Source of the DNA: Bacteroidota bacterium
Lineage (GTDB): Bacteria; Bacteroidota; Ignavibacteria; Kapaibacteriales; NICIL-2
Direction of reading: 5' to 3'
Length of the DNA stretch: 46,486 nucleotides
Assembly: GCA_019695345.1 (NCBI GenBank)
Contig: JAIBAE010000030.1
Coordinates: forward strand, 1-46,486
Under the pieces are notes generated by a model. The model was not told the DNA's origin and did not search any database. It saw nothing but the letters and a program-made list of their open reading frames with translations. Both the position numbers and the translations under genes were made by a program. This document shows, one piece after another, positions 8,448 to 18,155 of the stretch. The stretch's first letter is position 1; every line of letters starts with the position of its first letter.

Positions 8448-9188
8448 TTATTCCTGTAGCTTTGGATTATTTGCCAGCTGAACCGGGTTTGATTTTTTCC
8501 GTAAGCGTAAGTTCAACACTTCTACAAATAACGAGAACGATAACGCCGCGTAAATGTATCCTTTATCTATGTGTACGGCAAAGCCATCTAAGAACAACAC
8601 AAAACCAATCATTAATAAGAATGATAGTGCAAGCATTTTAACTGTTGGGTGTTTCATTACAAAATCGCCGACGCTTTTTGCGCTGAATAACATTACAATC
8701 ATGGCAAAAACGTTGGATAAAATCATTATCAACAAACTTTGCGATAGACCTACGGCTGTTACAACCGAATCGATAGAGAAAACAATATCGAGTAGTATGA
8801 TTTGAAGTAACGTACTCATGAATCCGGTTTTTGCTTTTGCATTAACCTCTTCTTCACTGCCTTCCATTTTGTTGTGAATTTCGGTTGTACTTTTTGCAAT
8901 CAGAAACAAACCTCCTGCTAACATAATCAAATCACGTCCGCTGAATCCATGTCCTATTACAGAGAACAATTCACCGGTTAATTGAGTTAGCAGTGAAATT
9001 CCAAATAGCATAAGAATGCGAATAACCAAGGCCAGCGTTAGCCCAATTGTGCGGGCTTTTTGTTGCTCCTGCTGTGGTAACCGAACAACAAGAATTGACA
9101 TGAATATGATGTTGTCAATCCCTAAAACAATCTCTAAAATGGTAAGTGTTGTTAAACTTACAAGTGCCGCGGTGGAAAACAGTTCCAT
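8448..9188 (-). CDS. TerC-family integral membrane protein
   Basis: 246 residues with about seven hydrophobic helices. The two family signatures are present, each with paired acidic residues inside a membrane segment: EIVLGIDNIIF near the N-terminus and LDIVFSIDSVVTAVG near residue 135. TerC and its YgdQ/YoaE relatives are implicated in metal-ion (notably Mn2+) export, some of them supplying metal to exoenzymes. No tellurite-resistance genes are nearby, so a general metal homeostasis role is more likely than tellurite resistance. It is transcribed divergently from speB and ends in a strong terminator. Confidence 0.9.
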   Translation of the reverse strand: MELFSTAALVSLTTLTILEIVLGIDNIIFMSILVVRLPQQEQQKARTIGLTLALVIRILMLFGISLLTQLTGELFSVIGHGFSGRDLIMLAGGLFLIAKSTTEIHNKMEGSEEEVNAKAKTGFMSTLLQIILLDIVFSIDSVVTAVGLSQSLLIMILSNVFAMIVMLFSAKSVGDFVMKHPTVKMLALSFLLMIGFVLFLDGFAVHIDKGYIYAALSFSLFVEVLNLRLRKKSNPVQLANNPKLQE

Positions 9189-9296
9189 CGAAAAATATGA
9201 ATGTTAAACAAATCAGTCCTGCTGCAAGATACAAACAGGATGGCGTTTGAACGCATAAAAGAGTAGTTTGTTACAAACGGAGTTGAGTATTTCTCG

Positions 9297-9304
9297 TATT
9301 TTTG
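9297..9304 (+). promoter_or_regulatory. Putative -7 element of speB-dapD (TATTTTTG)
   Basis: A TAnnTTTG match 31 bp before the speB ATG, in the 147-bp divergent terC/speB gap. A TTTG occurs at 9267-9270, but its 26-bp spacing is longer than the usual 19-21. Confidence 0.5.
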
Positions 9305-9335
9305 CGGACGATTTTTTAGAAATTTATTCCTGACT

Positions 9336-10250
9336 ATGAAAACACTCGGTAAAAAACATAATTATCTGGCGATAGAAAAAGAATATTCATCGTGGGAGAA
9401 CTCGCAAATTGCTATTGTATCCGCACCTATGGAACAAACTGTTAGTTACGGTAAAGGTACAGCTGATGGTCCTAATGGAATTCTAAATGCAAGCGCATAC
9501 GTTGAGTTTTACGATGACGAGTTTAATAACGAACTCTGTTTTGAAAAAGGAATTGCAACGTTACCTCCTGTTACGTTTGGTAAGGCAAAAGGTAAAGCAG
9601 CATTAGACATTTTACAAAAACAAGTTACTGATGTTCTTGATGCAGGTAAATTTTGTGTAACACTTGGTGGCGAACATACCTTATCAACCGCACCAATTGC
9701 CGCACACTATGCAAAGTATCCCAACATGAGCATCTTGCACTTTGATGCACATTCAGATTTACGTCAGGAATACGAAGGGACTCCGTACTCGCATGCGTGT
9801 TTTATGGCTCGTGTTGCTGAGTTCTTCCCTACCAAACGAATAACGCAAGTTGGTATCCGCGCTCAGTGTATTGAAGAAGCTCAGTTTATTAAAGAGAAAA
9901 AGATAAACACATTTTATGCTTCTGCTATTCGCAGGGGGATACATGGTGCCGATTGGCAATCATCGGTTGTAAAAACATTAGGCAAAGAAGTATATGTAAC
10001 GTTTGATGTTGATTACTTTGACCCGGCAATTATGCCTGCAACAGGAACACCGGAGCCTGATGGATTCTTATATGCCGAAACGTTAGATATATTCCGCAAG
10101 ATGGTAAAAGCCGGTAAGAGAATAGTTGGGTTTGATATTGTTGAGTTAGCTCCAATGAAAAACTTACATCACCCAAGTTTAACAACAGCACGCTTGTTAT
10201 ATAAAATGTTGAACTATGCTTTTGCAACAACTACAAAAGGAAAAAAATAA
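9336..10250 (+). CDS. speB: Agmatinase / arginase-family ureohydrolase
   Basis: 304 residues. The binuclear Mn2+ site is complete: H114 in GGEH, D137, H139 and D141 in FDAHSD, and D224 and D226 in TFDVDYFDP. Sequence and length fit agmatinase (agmatine to putrescine and urea). Arginase or another ureohydrolase cannot be fully excluded without structure-guided comparison. The stop and the dapD start share one base (TAATG), so the two genes are cotranscribed. No arginine decarboxylase gene is present in the window. Confidence 0.88.
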   Translation: MKTLGKKHNYLAIEKEYSSWENSQIAIVSAPMEQTVSYGKGTADGPNGILNASAYVEFYDDEFNNELCFEKGIATLPPVTFGKAKGKAALDILQKQVTDVLDAGKFCVTLGGEHTLSTAPIAAHYAKYPNMSILHFDAHSDLRQEYEGTPYSHACFMARVAEFFPTKRITQVGIRAQCIEEAQFIKEKKINTFYASAIRRGIHGADWQSSVVKTLGKEVYVTFDVDYFDPAIMPATGTPEPDGFLYAETLDIFRKMVKAGKRIVGFDIVELAPMKNLHHPSLTTARLLYKMLNYAFATTTKGKK

Positions 10251-11074
10251 TGACGTTGCAAGAACGCTATTCAGCAATTGAACAAGGTGCTTTATCACCC
10301 GAAGAAATACAATCATTCATCGCTGATTTACTCACAGCATTAAACAACGGAGAAATCCGTTCAGCCGAGCCATTAGCCTATGGTTCTTGGCAGGTTAACA
10401 TGTGGGTTAAGCAGAGTATTCTGCAATGTTTTAAACATGGCAACATGATTGATTACACTAACGGCAACACACCCTTTTTTGATAAACACACCATTCCACT
10501 TCATCCGTTTACGTTAGAGAGTGGTGTTAGAATTGTACCCGGTGGTTCGGCTATTCGTACGGGTTGTTATGTTGCAAAAGGTGTTATTTGTATGCCGCCA
10601 ATGTACATCAATATTGGCTCGTATGTAGATGAAGGCACAATGGTTGATTCGCACGCATTAGTTGGTACATGCGCTCAAATTGGTAAGCGTGTTCATATCA
10701 GTGCTGCTGCACAAATTGGTGGAGTTTTAGAACCTGCCGGCGCACGCCCTGTAATTGTAGAAGATGATGTTATGATTGGCGGGAACTGTGGTGTGTACGA
10801 AGGTGTTATGATTCGCAAACGTGCAGTGCTTGGTAGTGGTGTTATTCTGAACGCTTCAACTCCCGTGTTCGATTTGGTAAACGAAACAATACTACGTTCA
10901 ACTGCCGAACATCCGCTTGAGATACCGGAGAGTGCCGTTGTTGTTGCCGGAGCTAGGTCGCTTGGCTCGACGTTTGCACAAGAACATGGGTTATCCATTG
11001 CAACACCATTGATAATAAAATACAGAGATGAGAAGACTGATGCTAAAACTGCTTTGGAATATTCTCTTAGGTAA
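10250..11074 (+). CDS. dapD: 2,3,4,5-tetrahydropyridine-2,6-dicarboxylate N-succinyltransferase
   Basis: 274 residues, the family length. It transfers succinyl from succinyl-CoA in the DAP/lysine pathway, supplying meso-DAP for peptidoglycan. After a short helical N-terminal domain comes a left-handed beta-helix of hexapeptide repeats (about residues 100-225), including [20 protein letters not shown] and [20 protein letters not shown], both typical of DapD. It overlaps speB by one base. The left arm of a family A repeat begins at its stop codon. Confidence 0.96.
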   Translation: MTLQERYSAIEQGALSPEEIQSFIADLLTALNNGEIRSAEPLAYGSWQVNMWVKQSILQCFKHGNMIDYTNGNTPFFDKHTIPLHPFTLESGVRIVPGGSAIRTGCYVAKGVICMPPMYINIGSYVDEGTMVDSHALVGTCAQIGKRVHISAAAQIGGVLEPAGARPVIVEDDVMIGGNCGVYEGVMIRKRAVLGSGVILNASTPVFDLVNETILRSTAEHPLEIPESAVVVAGARSLGSTFAQEHGLSIATPLIIKYRDEKTDAKTALEYSLR

Positions 11075-11192
11075 AACCGCTCCGTGCATTCAGCAAGTTT
11101 AACACGGTAATGGTGCGGGAAAGAATCGCTGTTCTGTTCCGCAGGGTTATCGCGGATGAGTTTGCTAAGGTTTGGTGCGGTTTGCGGTAGCA
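11072..11192. repeat. Family A repeat pair downstream of dapD
   Basis: The left arm 11072-11124 keeps the CCGC/GCGG stem and the GGGAAAGAA box, but its outer box is replaced by the dapD stop region. The right arm 11131-11192 is a full inverted copy (stem CCGCA/TGCGG, box TGCTACCGCA on the minus strand). Only six bases separate the arms, making this the most compact pair. Confidence 0.78.
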
Positions 11193-11223
11193 AAATATTA
11201 TTATACAAATTACATTACACAAT

Positions 11224-11466
11224 ATGTCATTTCAACATAACTTACAGAAAACAAAAACAACAATGTCGATTGCAAACTTTGTAACGGCAATCATCATGTT
11301 TGTTGCGTACTTTATTATTTCCAAGTATGTAGATTCCGTACCTAATCAGGATATTGGCATTAAGCCGTATTGGTTTTTGATAGCAGGAATTTTGTTTGTG
11401 ATTGCAGGTGCAGGGATATTCTTGTTTGTAAATTATCTTCAGAAAAAATATAAGAATATCAACTAA
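11224..11466 (+). CDS. Small membrane protein with two transmembrane helices
   Basis: 80 residues, not recognised. Two hydrophobic helices (about 16-34 and 47-69) are separated by a short polar loop (SKYVDSVPNQDIGIKP), with a lysine-rich C-terminus (QKKYKNIN) suggesting the tail is cytoplasmic. The ATG at 11224 is used; an internal ATG at 11263 would remove most of the polar N-terminus. It lies three bases upstream of the MEMO-family gene, so the two are probably cotranscribed. It may anchor or modulate that protein, but nothing in the sequence proves it. Confidence 0.7.
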   Translation: MSFQHNLQKTKTTMSIANFVTAIIMFVAYFIISKYVDSVPNQDIGIKPYWFLIAGILFVIAGAGIFLFVNYLQKKYKNIN

Positions 11467-11469
11467 ATC

Positions 11470-12672
11470 ATGACTATTACAACTCCGGTTCCGGCATTAC
11501 GCGCGGATATTCAAGTTCATATTTCGCAGCATGAAGGTAATGAGGTTCTGATTATTCACGACCCCGATGGCATTGCCGACCAAGATATTATGCTGGAAGC
11601 AGACTTGCTGAACATTTTACAAATGTTAGACGGCACACGTACTGTTGGCGAAATTGTAAAAGAACTGACTGAATCACTGAATGCACAGATTGATGTTGCT
11701 CAACTTGCAATGTTCATCCGTGCCTTAGATGACGCTTGTTTATTGGAGAGTGAAAACTTACGTCAGGTGCGTGATTACTTGGAATCGGATGTCAGAGAGC
11801 CAGTTTGTTTAGGGCATTCCTATCCGGCAGATGCTGATGAGTTAAGAACTTTTATAGATGACATTATGAAGTCATCAGTAGCAGATGCCTATCCGACAAA
11901 TGCCAAAGCCATTGTTGTTCCGCATATTGATTTACGCGTTGGGCCGAGTACTTATGCCCCGCCATTCCATGCTATACGCGACACAGATTTTGATTTGGTT
12001 GTACATATTGGTACATCGCACTATGGTTGGCAAGATAGGTTTATACTAACCAATAAACATTTTACATCTCCACTTGGTACATTAAAAACTGACGTTGCAT
12101 TGGTAGACAAATTACGAGCTGAGTTACCGTTTGAACTGACCCGCAACGACATTGCACATCAGCCGGAACATTCATTGGAGTTACATCATGTTTTCTTACA
12201 GCATTTATTTGCTAATAGGGAGTTTACCGTTCTCCCGATACTTGTTACGTCGTTTCATGATTTAGTAAGCAAACAACGTAACCCTGAACGCGATGACAAA
12301 GTAAAAACTTTTTGCGAAACATTGAAGCGCGTTATTGATGAATCCGGACGTAAAGCAGTGTATATAGTCAGCGGCGATTTAGCACACATAGGCAAACGCT
12401 TTGGCGACCAATGGAATGCAGAAGAATTTTTAGACACTCTGCGCCAAGAGGACTACGAAGTAATGGATGCCATGGTTCGCGGGAAAAGCTACGAGTACTT
12501 TACTGCCATTGCAAACAATCATGATAGACGTCGCATTTGCGGGCTGCCACCTGTGTACACAATGCTTCAAACACTAAACCCGGGTAAAGGAATTGCTCTT
12601 GCGTATGAGCAATGGAATGATTCCCCTACCGGTTCTGCTGTTAGTTATGGTAGTGCTGCGTGGTTTGACTAA
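11470..12672 (+). CDS. MEMO-family protein (AmmeMemoRadiSam system protein B-like) with N-terminal PqqD-like domain
   Basis: 400 residues. Residues 1 to about 95 resemble a PqqD/winged-helix peptide-binding domain (LLNILQMLDGTRTVGEIVKEL). The rest is a MEMO domain, related to class III extradiol dioxygenases, with HIDLRVG, GTSHYG, HSLELHHVFL and SGDLAHIG supplying the conserved histidines and acids. Family members bind metal; the bacterial substrate is not established. In many prokaryotes MEMO is found with AMMECR1 and radical-SAM partners, neither of which is nearby. The end overlaps the convergent AAA+ gene by four bases. Confidence 0.85.
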   Translation: MTITTPVPALRADIQVHISQHEGNEVLIIHDPDGIADQDIMLEADLLNILQMLDGTRTVGEIVKELTESLNAQIDVAQLAMFIRALDDACLLESENLRQVRDYLESDVREPVCLGHSYPADADELRTFIDDIMKSSVADAYPTNAKAIVVPHIDLRVGPSTYAPPFHAIRDTDFDLVVHIGTSHYGWQDRFILTNKHFTSPLGTLKTDVALVDKLRAELPFELTRNDIAHQPEHSLELHHVFLQHLFANREFTVLPILVTSFHDLVSKQRNPERDDKVKTFCETLKRVIDESGRKAVYIVSGDLAHIGKRFGDQWNAEEFLDTLRQEDYEVMDAMVRGKSYEYFTAIANNHDRRRICGLPPVYTMLQTLNPGKGIALAYEQWNDSPTGSAVSYGSAAWFD

Positions 12673-14195
12673 TTGTAGGTATCGTCATCTTCTTCCATGT
12701 TGTATCCACCACGCGGTCTGGTAAAGATTGAACCAACCATATCTTTGTACGATACAATACCATCAATTTCATCTTTAGCAATTTTGGAATTTTGATGCAA
12801 GCCATCAAGAACAAACTCCATTGCACTTGCCAGTTCGTATTTCTTTGCTTCGTGGATATTCATGTATTTCGTTACAACATGGCGTAATCCCGGTACTTTA
12901 TCCAACTCTTCTAAGTAACCATCAAAGGTCATGGTATCTGAAAGTGTTATGGTATTACCGGAATCGAAGTATGATGTAATCTGAGCATAGACCGATGGCT
13001 TACTTTCGTTGCCTTTATTCTTCCCTCCGGTACGTGCTAATGGGTCGGGAAAATACATCTTAAACACTTCACGAACTGCCCTACCTATTAATGCCTTTGC
13101 AACCTTCTGCGCTCCTTCTTGTTCACCTTCAAACACTAATTCTATTTTACCGGTAATACCCGGAACCGCATTTGCAAAATCAATAATACGAGGCAATACT
13201 ACCTTATCTCCATTCACAACACAGCGTCGCTCGGCATTAGAAATCAAGGTCTCCATTGTGGATATTGTCATACGCGCTGATACACCAGACGATTGGTCAA
13301 CAAACTCGCTTGCACGGGCACTCATGGCAATAGCTTCAACAATTTGTTTAAAATACAGGGGAACTTCTACACCAAACTCATCGCCTCTCTGCACCCACGA
13401 TTCCTGCATCGTGATAGACATACTATCATCCATTGAGCGTGGATAATGCGTTAAGATTTGTGCTTCAATTCTGTCTTTCAGCGGAGTAATAATGCTGCCA
13501 CGATTTGTGTAATCTTCTGGGTTGGCAGTAAACACCAAACAAATGTCTAATGGCAGGCGCACATTAAACCCACGAATCTGAACATCGCGTTCCTGTAAAA
13601 TATTAAACAACGCAACTTGAATACGTGGCTGTAAATCGGGTAACTCGTTTATCACAAAAATGCCGCGGTTAGTGCGTGGGATAATACCGTAATGAATTGC
13701 ACCCTCGTGCGAATAACTCAACCGTTGCGATGCCGCTTTAATTGGGTCAATATCGCCAATCAAATCGGCAACGGTAACATCAGGTGTTGCAAGTTTCTCG
13801 CCATATCGTTCACTCCGATGAATCCATTCAATTGGTGTATCATCGCCCATGTTCTCAATCATTTGCCGTGCGCTAAAACTCACCGGATGAAACGGATTAT
13901 CATTCAGGTCGCTTCCTTTAACAACCGGAACATACTCATCCAAAAAGTTTACCAGCAAACGTGCAATACGTGTCTTTGCCTGCCCACGTAAACCAAGCAA
14001 TAAAATGTCGTGTTTTGCAAGAAGAGCATTTACAATTTGTGGTATTACTGTTTCATCAAACCCAATAATTCCCGGAAACAAATTCTCTTTGTTCCTGATT
14101 TTGCGAATAACATTCTTGCGCATTTCTTCTTTAGGCGAATGCACCGCATATCCGTTTTGCTTTAACTCTCTCAGTGTTTGTGGTGTTGGTTTCAT
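12669..14195 (-). CDS. AAA+ ATPase, magnesium chelatase ChlI/MoxR-like
   Basis: 508 residues. The P-loop GLRGQAKT is near residue 68. The Walker B region reads GIFVINELPDL, with Asn where most AAA+ proteins have Asp, followed by the glutamate. Sensor region TANPEDYTNRGSIITPLKDR identifies the chelatase-like group annotated as magnesium chelatase in bacteria that make no chlorophyll. Such ATPases normally work with a VWA-domain partner, which is not in this window. It probably remodels or activates another protein; the target is unknown. It is convergent with the MEMO gene. A family A arm lies just upstream of its start. Confidence 0.85.
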   Translation of the reverse strand: MKPTPQTLRELKQNGYAVHSPKEEMRKNVIRKIRNKENLFPGIIGFDETVIPQIVNALLAKHDILLLGLRGQAKTRIARLLVNFLDEYVPVVKGSDLNDNPFHPVSFSARQMIENMGDDTPIEWIHRSERYGEKLATPDVTVADLIGDIDPIKAASQRLSYSHEGAIHYGIIPRTNRGIFVINELPDLQPRIQVALFNILQERDVQIRGFNVRLPLDICLVFTANPEDYTNRGSIITPLKDRIEAQILTHYPRSMDDSMSITMQESWVQRGDEFGVEVPLYFKQIVEAIAMSARASEFVDQSSGVSARMTISTMETLISNAERRCVVNGDKVVLPRIIDFANAVPGITGKIELVFEGEQEGAQKVAKALIGRAVREVFKMYFPDPLARTGGKNKGNESKPSVYAQITSYFDSGNTITLSDTMTFDGYLEELDKVPGLRHVVTKYMNIHEAKKYELASAMEFVLDGLHQNSKIAKDEIDGIVSYKDMVGSIFTRPRGGYNMEEDDDTYN

Positions 14196-14205
14196 AGTAT
14201 ATATA

Positions 14206-14335
14206 TGCTATCGCAGACCGCACCGTACCTTGCTGTTAACAAGTACGTCACGATTGCGGATGAGTTCCTTAGTTACTGTTCTGTCCATGCACCGTGCAGG
14301 TTTTTGTGATGACTGACATTCGGAGCAGTGAACAA
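14206..14335. repeat. Family A repeat pair between the DUF885 gene and the AAA+ gene
   Basis: The left arm 14206-14267 is clear (box TGCTATCGCA, stem CCGCA/TGCGG). A degenerate inverted arm at about 14279-14335 keeps a CAGAAC-like box on the minus strand and ends a few bases from the DUF885 stop. The second arm is uncertain. Confidence 0.6.
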
Positions 14336-14341
14336 AAAAGA

Positions 14342-16201
14342 TTATTTCTTTTTCTTAACCGATGCAATCCAGGTATTAATTGTTGTTTCCAACAAAGGCA
14401 ACGGAATTGCACCGTTCTGCAAGAGTACTTCGTGAAATTGTTTGATATCGAACTGCCCACCTAACTCACGTTCGGCACGGGCGCGTAGTTCTAATATTTT
14501 GAGTTGACCGATTTTATAGGCAGTAGCTTGACCGGGATTTGCAATGTATCGCTCAACTTCGCTTACAATATCATCTTTTGAGTTGACGGTATAGTTTAAC
14601 ATGTATTCTATTGCTTTCTCTCGCGACCATTTTTTAGCGTGAATACCGGCATCTACAACCAAGCGGCAAGCTCGCCACATTTCAAAGCCAAGTGCACCGT
14701 AGTGTTGCATTGGGTCGGTGTACATGTCCATTTCAAAACCTAGACGTTCGGCATACAAAGCCCAACCTTCTACAAAACCTGTTACACTCATTTGTTGTCG
14801 GAACCAAGGTAAAGCAGCCTGCTCTTGTGCCAACGCTATTTGTAAATGATGACCGGGAACAGCCTCGTGTAACGTAAGTGCCGTCATGGTATATTTAGGT
14901 CGTGCAGGAAGATTAAATGTGTTCACATAAAAATATCCCGGGCGCGAGCGGTCTGCCGGTGCTGAATAATAATATGCCTGCGGTGCCGCTGCTGAACGAT
15001 ATTCTTCTAATTCTTTAGTTACACATCTTACGTTTGGTAACTTTCTGAAAAGTAATGGAAGTTTAGAATATGCTTTTGTTAAAATTGTATCAAACCCTTT
15101 TACTAACTCACTTTTATCGGTAAAAAAATTATCTGAGTTTGTGCGGAGGTTGTTGTTAAAATCTTGAAGAGAAGTTCCATCAAATCCCATTTTGTTTTTC
15201 AGCAATTCCATTTGTTTGGCAATACGTTCAACTTCCTTCATTCCGACTTCAAACACAGCGTCAGGTGTAATGTTAACAGATGTGTGCGAACGCACTGCAT
15301 AACGATACCGCTCTAACCCATTTGGTAAACTCCATTCTCCCACATCTTCTCTGCACTTTGGTAAATATTCAGATTGAATAAAGTCACGGAGTTTTACATA
15401 CGATGGTTGAATATACTCTGCAACAACATTAACTACCGGAGATGTACTTTCATAAGTACCTGCTGCGGCACCTGCAACAGCTGTAGAAGAAATTGTAGTT
15501 CCTTCCGGTGTTCCAATTAACTGTGGGGTTTGATGTTCGTTAGCTTTTTTTTGTGAAGCTATCTGTTGGAGCTTTATTAAAACAGATTTTACAAATGGTG
15601 TTTCTTCTGTTGGTGTATTGATAATTGCATCAAGTTGCGGTATTACTTTTTCCATCAAGACTCTTGGTGGAGTAATACCTTTTTCCATTCCCTTTTGCAT
15701 ATCTTTAATAATATTCTCAACTAACCTTGGGAACTGTTTCAACCTTGTAAGATAGCGTTGTAAATCGTCCGGTGTTTCAAGTTTCTGTGCTTCAGGTAGT
15801 AAAGGGAAATCAATATGTAATCCACCTTGCTGGTTAAGCGGCATCATCCAACCATTAAACTTCTCCCCTTCTTCCGATTGCTCAAGCATAAACAAAAACA
15901 AGGAACGGTGAACTTTGTATTCAGGTCTCAGTTTATTCTCATCTATTTCTTTTGCTCTGTTATAAAGCACCCTCATTGCATCGCGGCGTTTTTGGCGTCC
16001 ATCTTCGGAATTATCAGTTACCGCATCATCAAAGTTGTGGTCACCTTCGTAGGTAGCCCATTCAGGATAATTAGACATGCAGAAGTCTTTATATTCACTG
16101 AAAATCTGATCGAGGACTTTGTTATAATCCTGTTGTTGAGCTAACAGGTTTATATTTATAGATACCAAAGAAAACAAAAGACAAATGATGATATACTTCA
16201 T
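14342..16201 (-). CDS. DUF885-family exported putative metallopeptidase
   Basis: 619 residues. An N-terminal signal peptide ends near LLAQQQ, so the protein is exported to the periplasm or outer surface. In the C-terminal third the metal-binding motif LHEAVPGHHLQ (HExxxGHH type) is followed by FVEGWALYAERLG, whose glutamate is a likely third ligand. DUF885 proteins are predicted metallopeptidases related to the M32/thermolysin-like fold; a substrate cannot be assigned. A low-complexity Thr/Ala/Ser segment near residue 225 looks like a linker. It is the last gene of the glyS-asnB-DUF885 unit, three bases after asnB. Confidence 0.88.
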   Translation of the reverse strand: MKYIIICLLFSLVSININLLAQQQDYNKVLDQIFSEYKDFCMSNYPEWATYEGDHNFDDAVTDNSEDGRQKRRDAMRVLYNRAKEIDENKLRPEYKVHRSLFLFMLEQSEEGEKFNGWMMPLNQQGGLHIDFPLLPEAQKLETPDDLQRYLTRLKQFPRLVENIIKDMQKGMEKGITPPRVLMEKVIPQLDAIINTPTEETPFVKSVLIKLQQIASQKKANEHQTPQLIGTPEGTTISSTAVAGAAAGTYESTSPVVNVVAEYIQPSYVKLRDFIQSEYLPKCREDVGEWSLPNGLERYRYAVRSHTSVNITPDAVFEVGMKEVERIAKQMELLKNKMGFDGTSLQDFNNNLRTNSDNFFTDKSELVKGFDTILTKAYSKLPLLFRKLPNVRCVTKELEEYRSAAAPQAYYYSAPADRSRPGYFYVNTFNLPARPKYTMTALTLHEAVPGHHLQIALAQEQAALPWFRQQMSVTGFVEGWALYAERLGFEMDMYTDPMQHYGALGFEMWRACRLVVDAGIHAKKWSREKAIEYMLNYTVNSKDDIVSEVERYIANPGQATAYKIGQLKILELRARAERELGGQFDIKQFHEVLLQNGAIPLPLLETTINTWIASVKKKK

Positions 16202-16204
16202 ATC

Positions 16205-18124
16205 TTATCCGATATATTGTTTATGCCATAATGCGAGGTTAAGCAACGTGTATAATGTTTTACCCATATTCTTTTTCCCGGATTTATGTAGGTAGAACAT
16301 GTGCTCAACGCCAAACGGTGTTAGTACGCCTGTCTTCATAAAGCTTGATTGTAGTATTTCGTTTTTTGCATATATATACCATTCGTTCTTAAACCACTCA
16401 CTAACAGGCGCTGCAAACCCTTGTTTTTTTCTGTAAATAATTTCTTTGGGAAGGATTGATTCAACTGCTTTTTTTAGAAGTACCTTAGTCTCAGTACCAT
16501 TCTGTATTTTCTTCTGCCACGGGATGGACATTGTGTATTCAATCAAACGGTGGTCGAGAAATGGAACTCTTGCCTCCAGTGAATGAGCCATTGTCATTTT
16601 ATCAACACGCATCAACAACAACTCCGGTAACCTGTGTGATAATTCGTAAAACGCAATGTGCTGAATGTAATCTCCGTTGGGACTTCTTCTGCGTGCTTCC
16701 TGATGTATCCGCTGTGGTAACTGACTTGGTATATCCCGAAGTGAAGAATGTTCCTTACTCAACAATACTTCAAGATGTGAAGGTGTAATATCAACTCCTC
16801 CTCCCCAATACAATTCGTTACCTTCGGCTGCTCTCCGTACATAATCAAGTGCAAGATAATTCCCCGTCATCTGGAAAAATGGTTTTGCGGTTTTGTACAT
16901 CGCCGCTTGCATAAAGCGCGGCATCGCTCTAAACCACTTCCATTGTTTGTTATAAAACTTCCACTCTCTCATCATCCACGGGTAACCAACAAACTGCTCA
17001 TCACTACCTTCGCCAACCTGAATAACCGTTGTCCCGCGATCGCGTGTAAGTTTACTTAAAAAGTAAAGTGGGATACAAACAGGATCTCCATTAGGTTCAT
17101 CTTCGTGCCAAGCCATTTTTTCCAACAACGGTAAGGCATCATTATGGTCAATTAAAATTTCATGATGATTAGTATTGAAAATACCGTTTATCTTTCGTGC
17201 ATATTCAAGTTCATTGTATTTCTGCAATTCCTTAAATCCTACGGTAAACGTATCTACCGGTCTATCCATTAACTCTGCCATCAATGCTACATTTACGCTG
17301 GAATCTATACCACCACTTAAAAACACACCAAAGGGAACATCGCTCATCATGCGGGCTTTCACTGCCTGTCGCAGTAATCGCATAATCTCATCTTGGATTT
17401 CTGCTGTTGATTGTTGAGTGGGAGAGTAATTATCAGGCATTGGAGACCAATACCGCTGGATAGTTATATCACCTCTATTATTCAACCGCAGAAAATGTCC
17501 GGCAGGTAATTTATGAATACCTTTAAACATGGTTTCATGTTCGCTGGTCATGGAAAAGCACATGTAGTTTGGTAGCTCTTCCAAATTCATTTCAGCGCGC
17601 ATTGACGGATGTTGCAGGATAGATTTTATCTCCGACCCAAATATAAATCTTCCATGTTGATAGCTATAGTACAACGGTTTTATGCCAACTCTATCACGTG
17701 CGCAAAACAGTTCTTTCTTTTCATCATCCCATATAGCCAAATCCCACATTCCAATCATACGGTTCAGAAAATCTGCACCATGTTCTCTGTAACCATTGAG
17801 AATTGTTTCGGTATCAGTTTTGGAATTATAGGGAATACCTTTTGTAATGAACTCTTCGCGTAACTCTTCGTGATTATAAATTTCGCCATTAAATACAATA
17901 GTGAATCTGCCATCACTCGTTGACATTGGCTGATGTCCGGCCGCACTTAAATCAATGATAGACAAACGCCGGAATGCAAAGCCACATCTATTATCCTTTG
18001 ATATATAATGACCTTCATCATCCGGACCGCGATGCGATATAATATCACTCATACGTTTGAGTATATCCATCGAAATCTGTGGCTCGGAATTACATGGTTC
18101 AACTACACCGGCTATACCGCACAT
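16205..18124 (-). CDS. asnB: Asparagine synthase (glutamine-hydrolysing)
   Basis: 639 residues. The N-terminal class II glutaminase begins MCGIAGVVEP, with Cys2 as nucleophile after removal of Met, and includes SHRGPDDEG and FNGEIYNHEELR. The C-terminal synthetase domain has the PP-loop FLSGGIDSS near residue 268 and VGEGSDEQFVGYP. The overall form is AsnB-like. Some members of this family act on glycan or lipid precursors, and no biosynthetic cluster is adjacent, so ordinary asparagine synthesis is the best reading. It lies 31 bp after glyS and 3 bp before the DUF885 gene. Confidence 0.93.
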   Translation of the reverse strand: MCGIAGVVEPCNSEPQISMDILKRMSDIISHRGPDDEGHYISKDNRCGFAFRRLSIIDLSAAGHQPMSTSDGRFTIVFNGEIYNHEELREEFITKGIPYNSKTDTETILNGYREHGADFLNRMIGMWDLAIWDDEKKELFCARDRVGIKPLYYSYQHGRFIFGSEIKSILQHPSMRAEMNLEELPNYMCFSMTSEHETMFKGIHKLPAGHFLRLNNRGDITIQRYWSPMPDNYSPTQQSTAEIQDEIMRLLRQAVKARMMSDVPFGVFLSGGIDSSVNVALMAELMDRPVDTFTVGFKELQKYNELEYARKINGIFNTNHHEILIDHNDALPLLEKMAWHEDEPNGDPVCIPLYFLSKLTRDRGTTVIQVGEGSDEQFVGYPWMMREWKFYNKQWKWFRAMPRFMQAAMYKTAKPFFQMTGNYLALDYVRRAAEGNELYWGGGVDITPSHLEVLLSKEHSSLRDIPSQLPQRIHQEARRRSPNGDYIQHIAFYELSHRLPELLLMRVDKMTMAHSLEARVPFLDHRLIEYTMSIPWQKKIQNGTETKVLLKKAVESILPKEIIYRKKQGFAAPVSEWFKNEWYIYAKNEILQSSFMKTGVLTPFGVEHMFYLHKSGKKNMGKTLYTLLNLALWHKQYIG

Positions 18125-18155
18125 AAATATGTCGAGTTAATTGTATGGTGATGTA

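Noticed and set aside
8448-9188. Tellurite resistance operon
   Set aside because: Only a TerC-family gene is present; no terA, terB, terD or terZ homologue is nearby.
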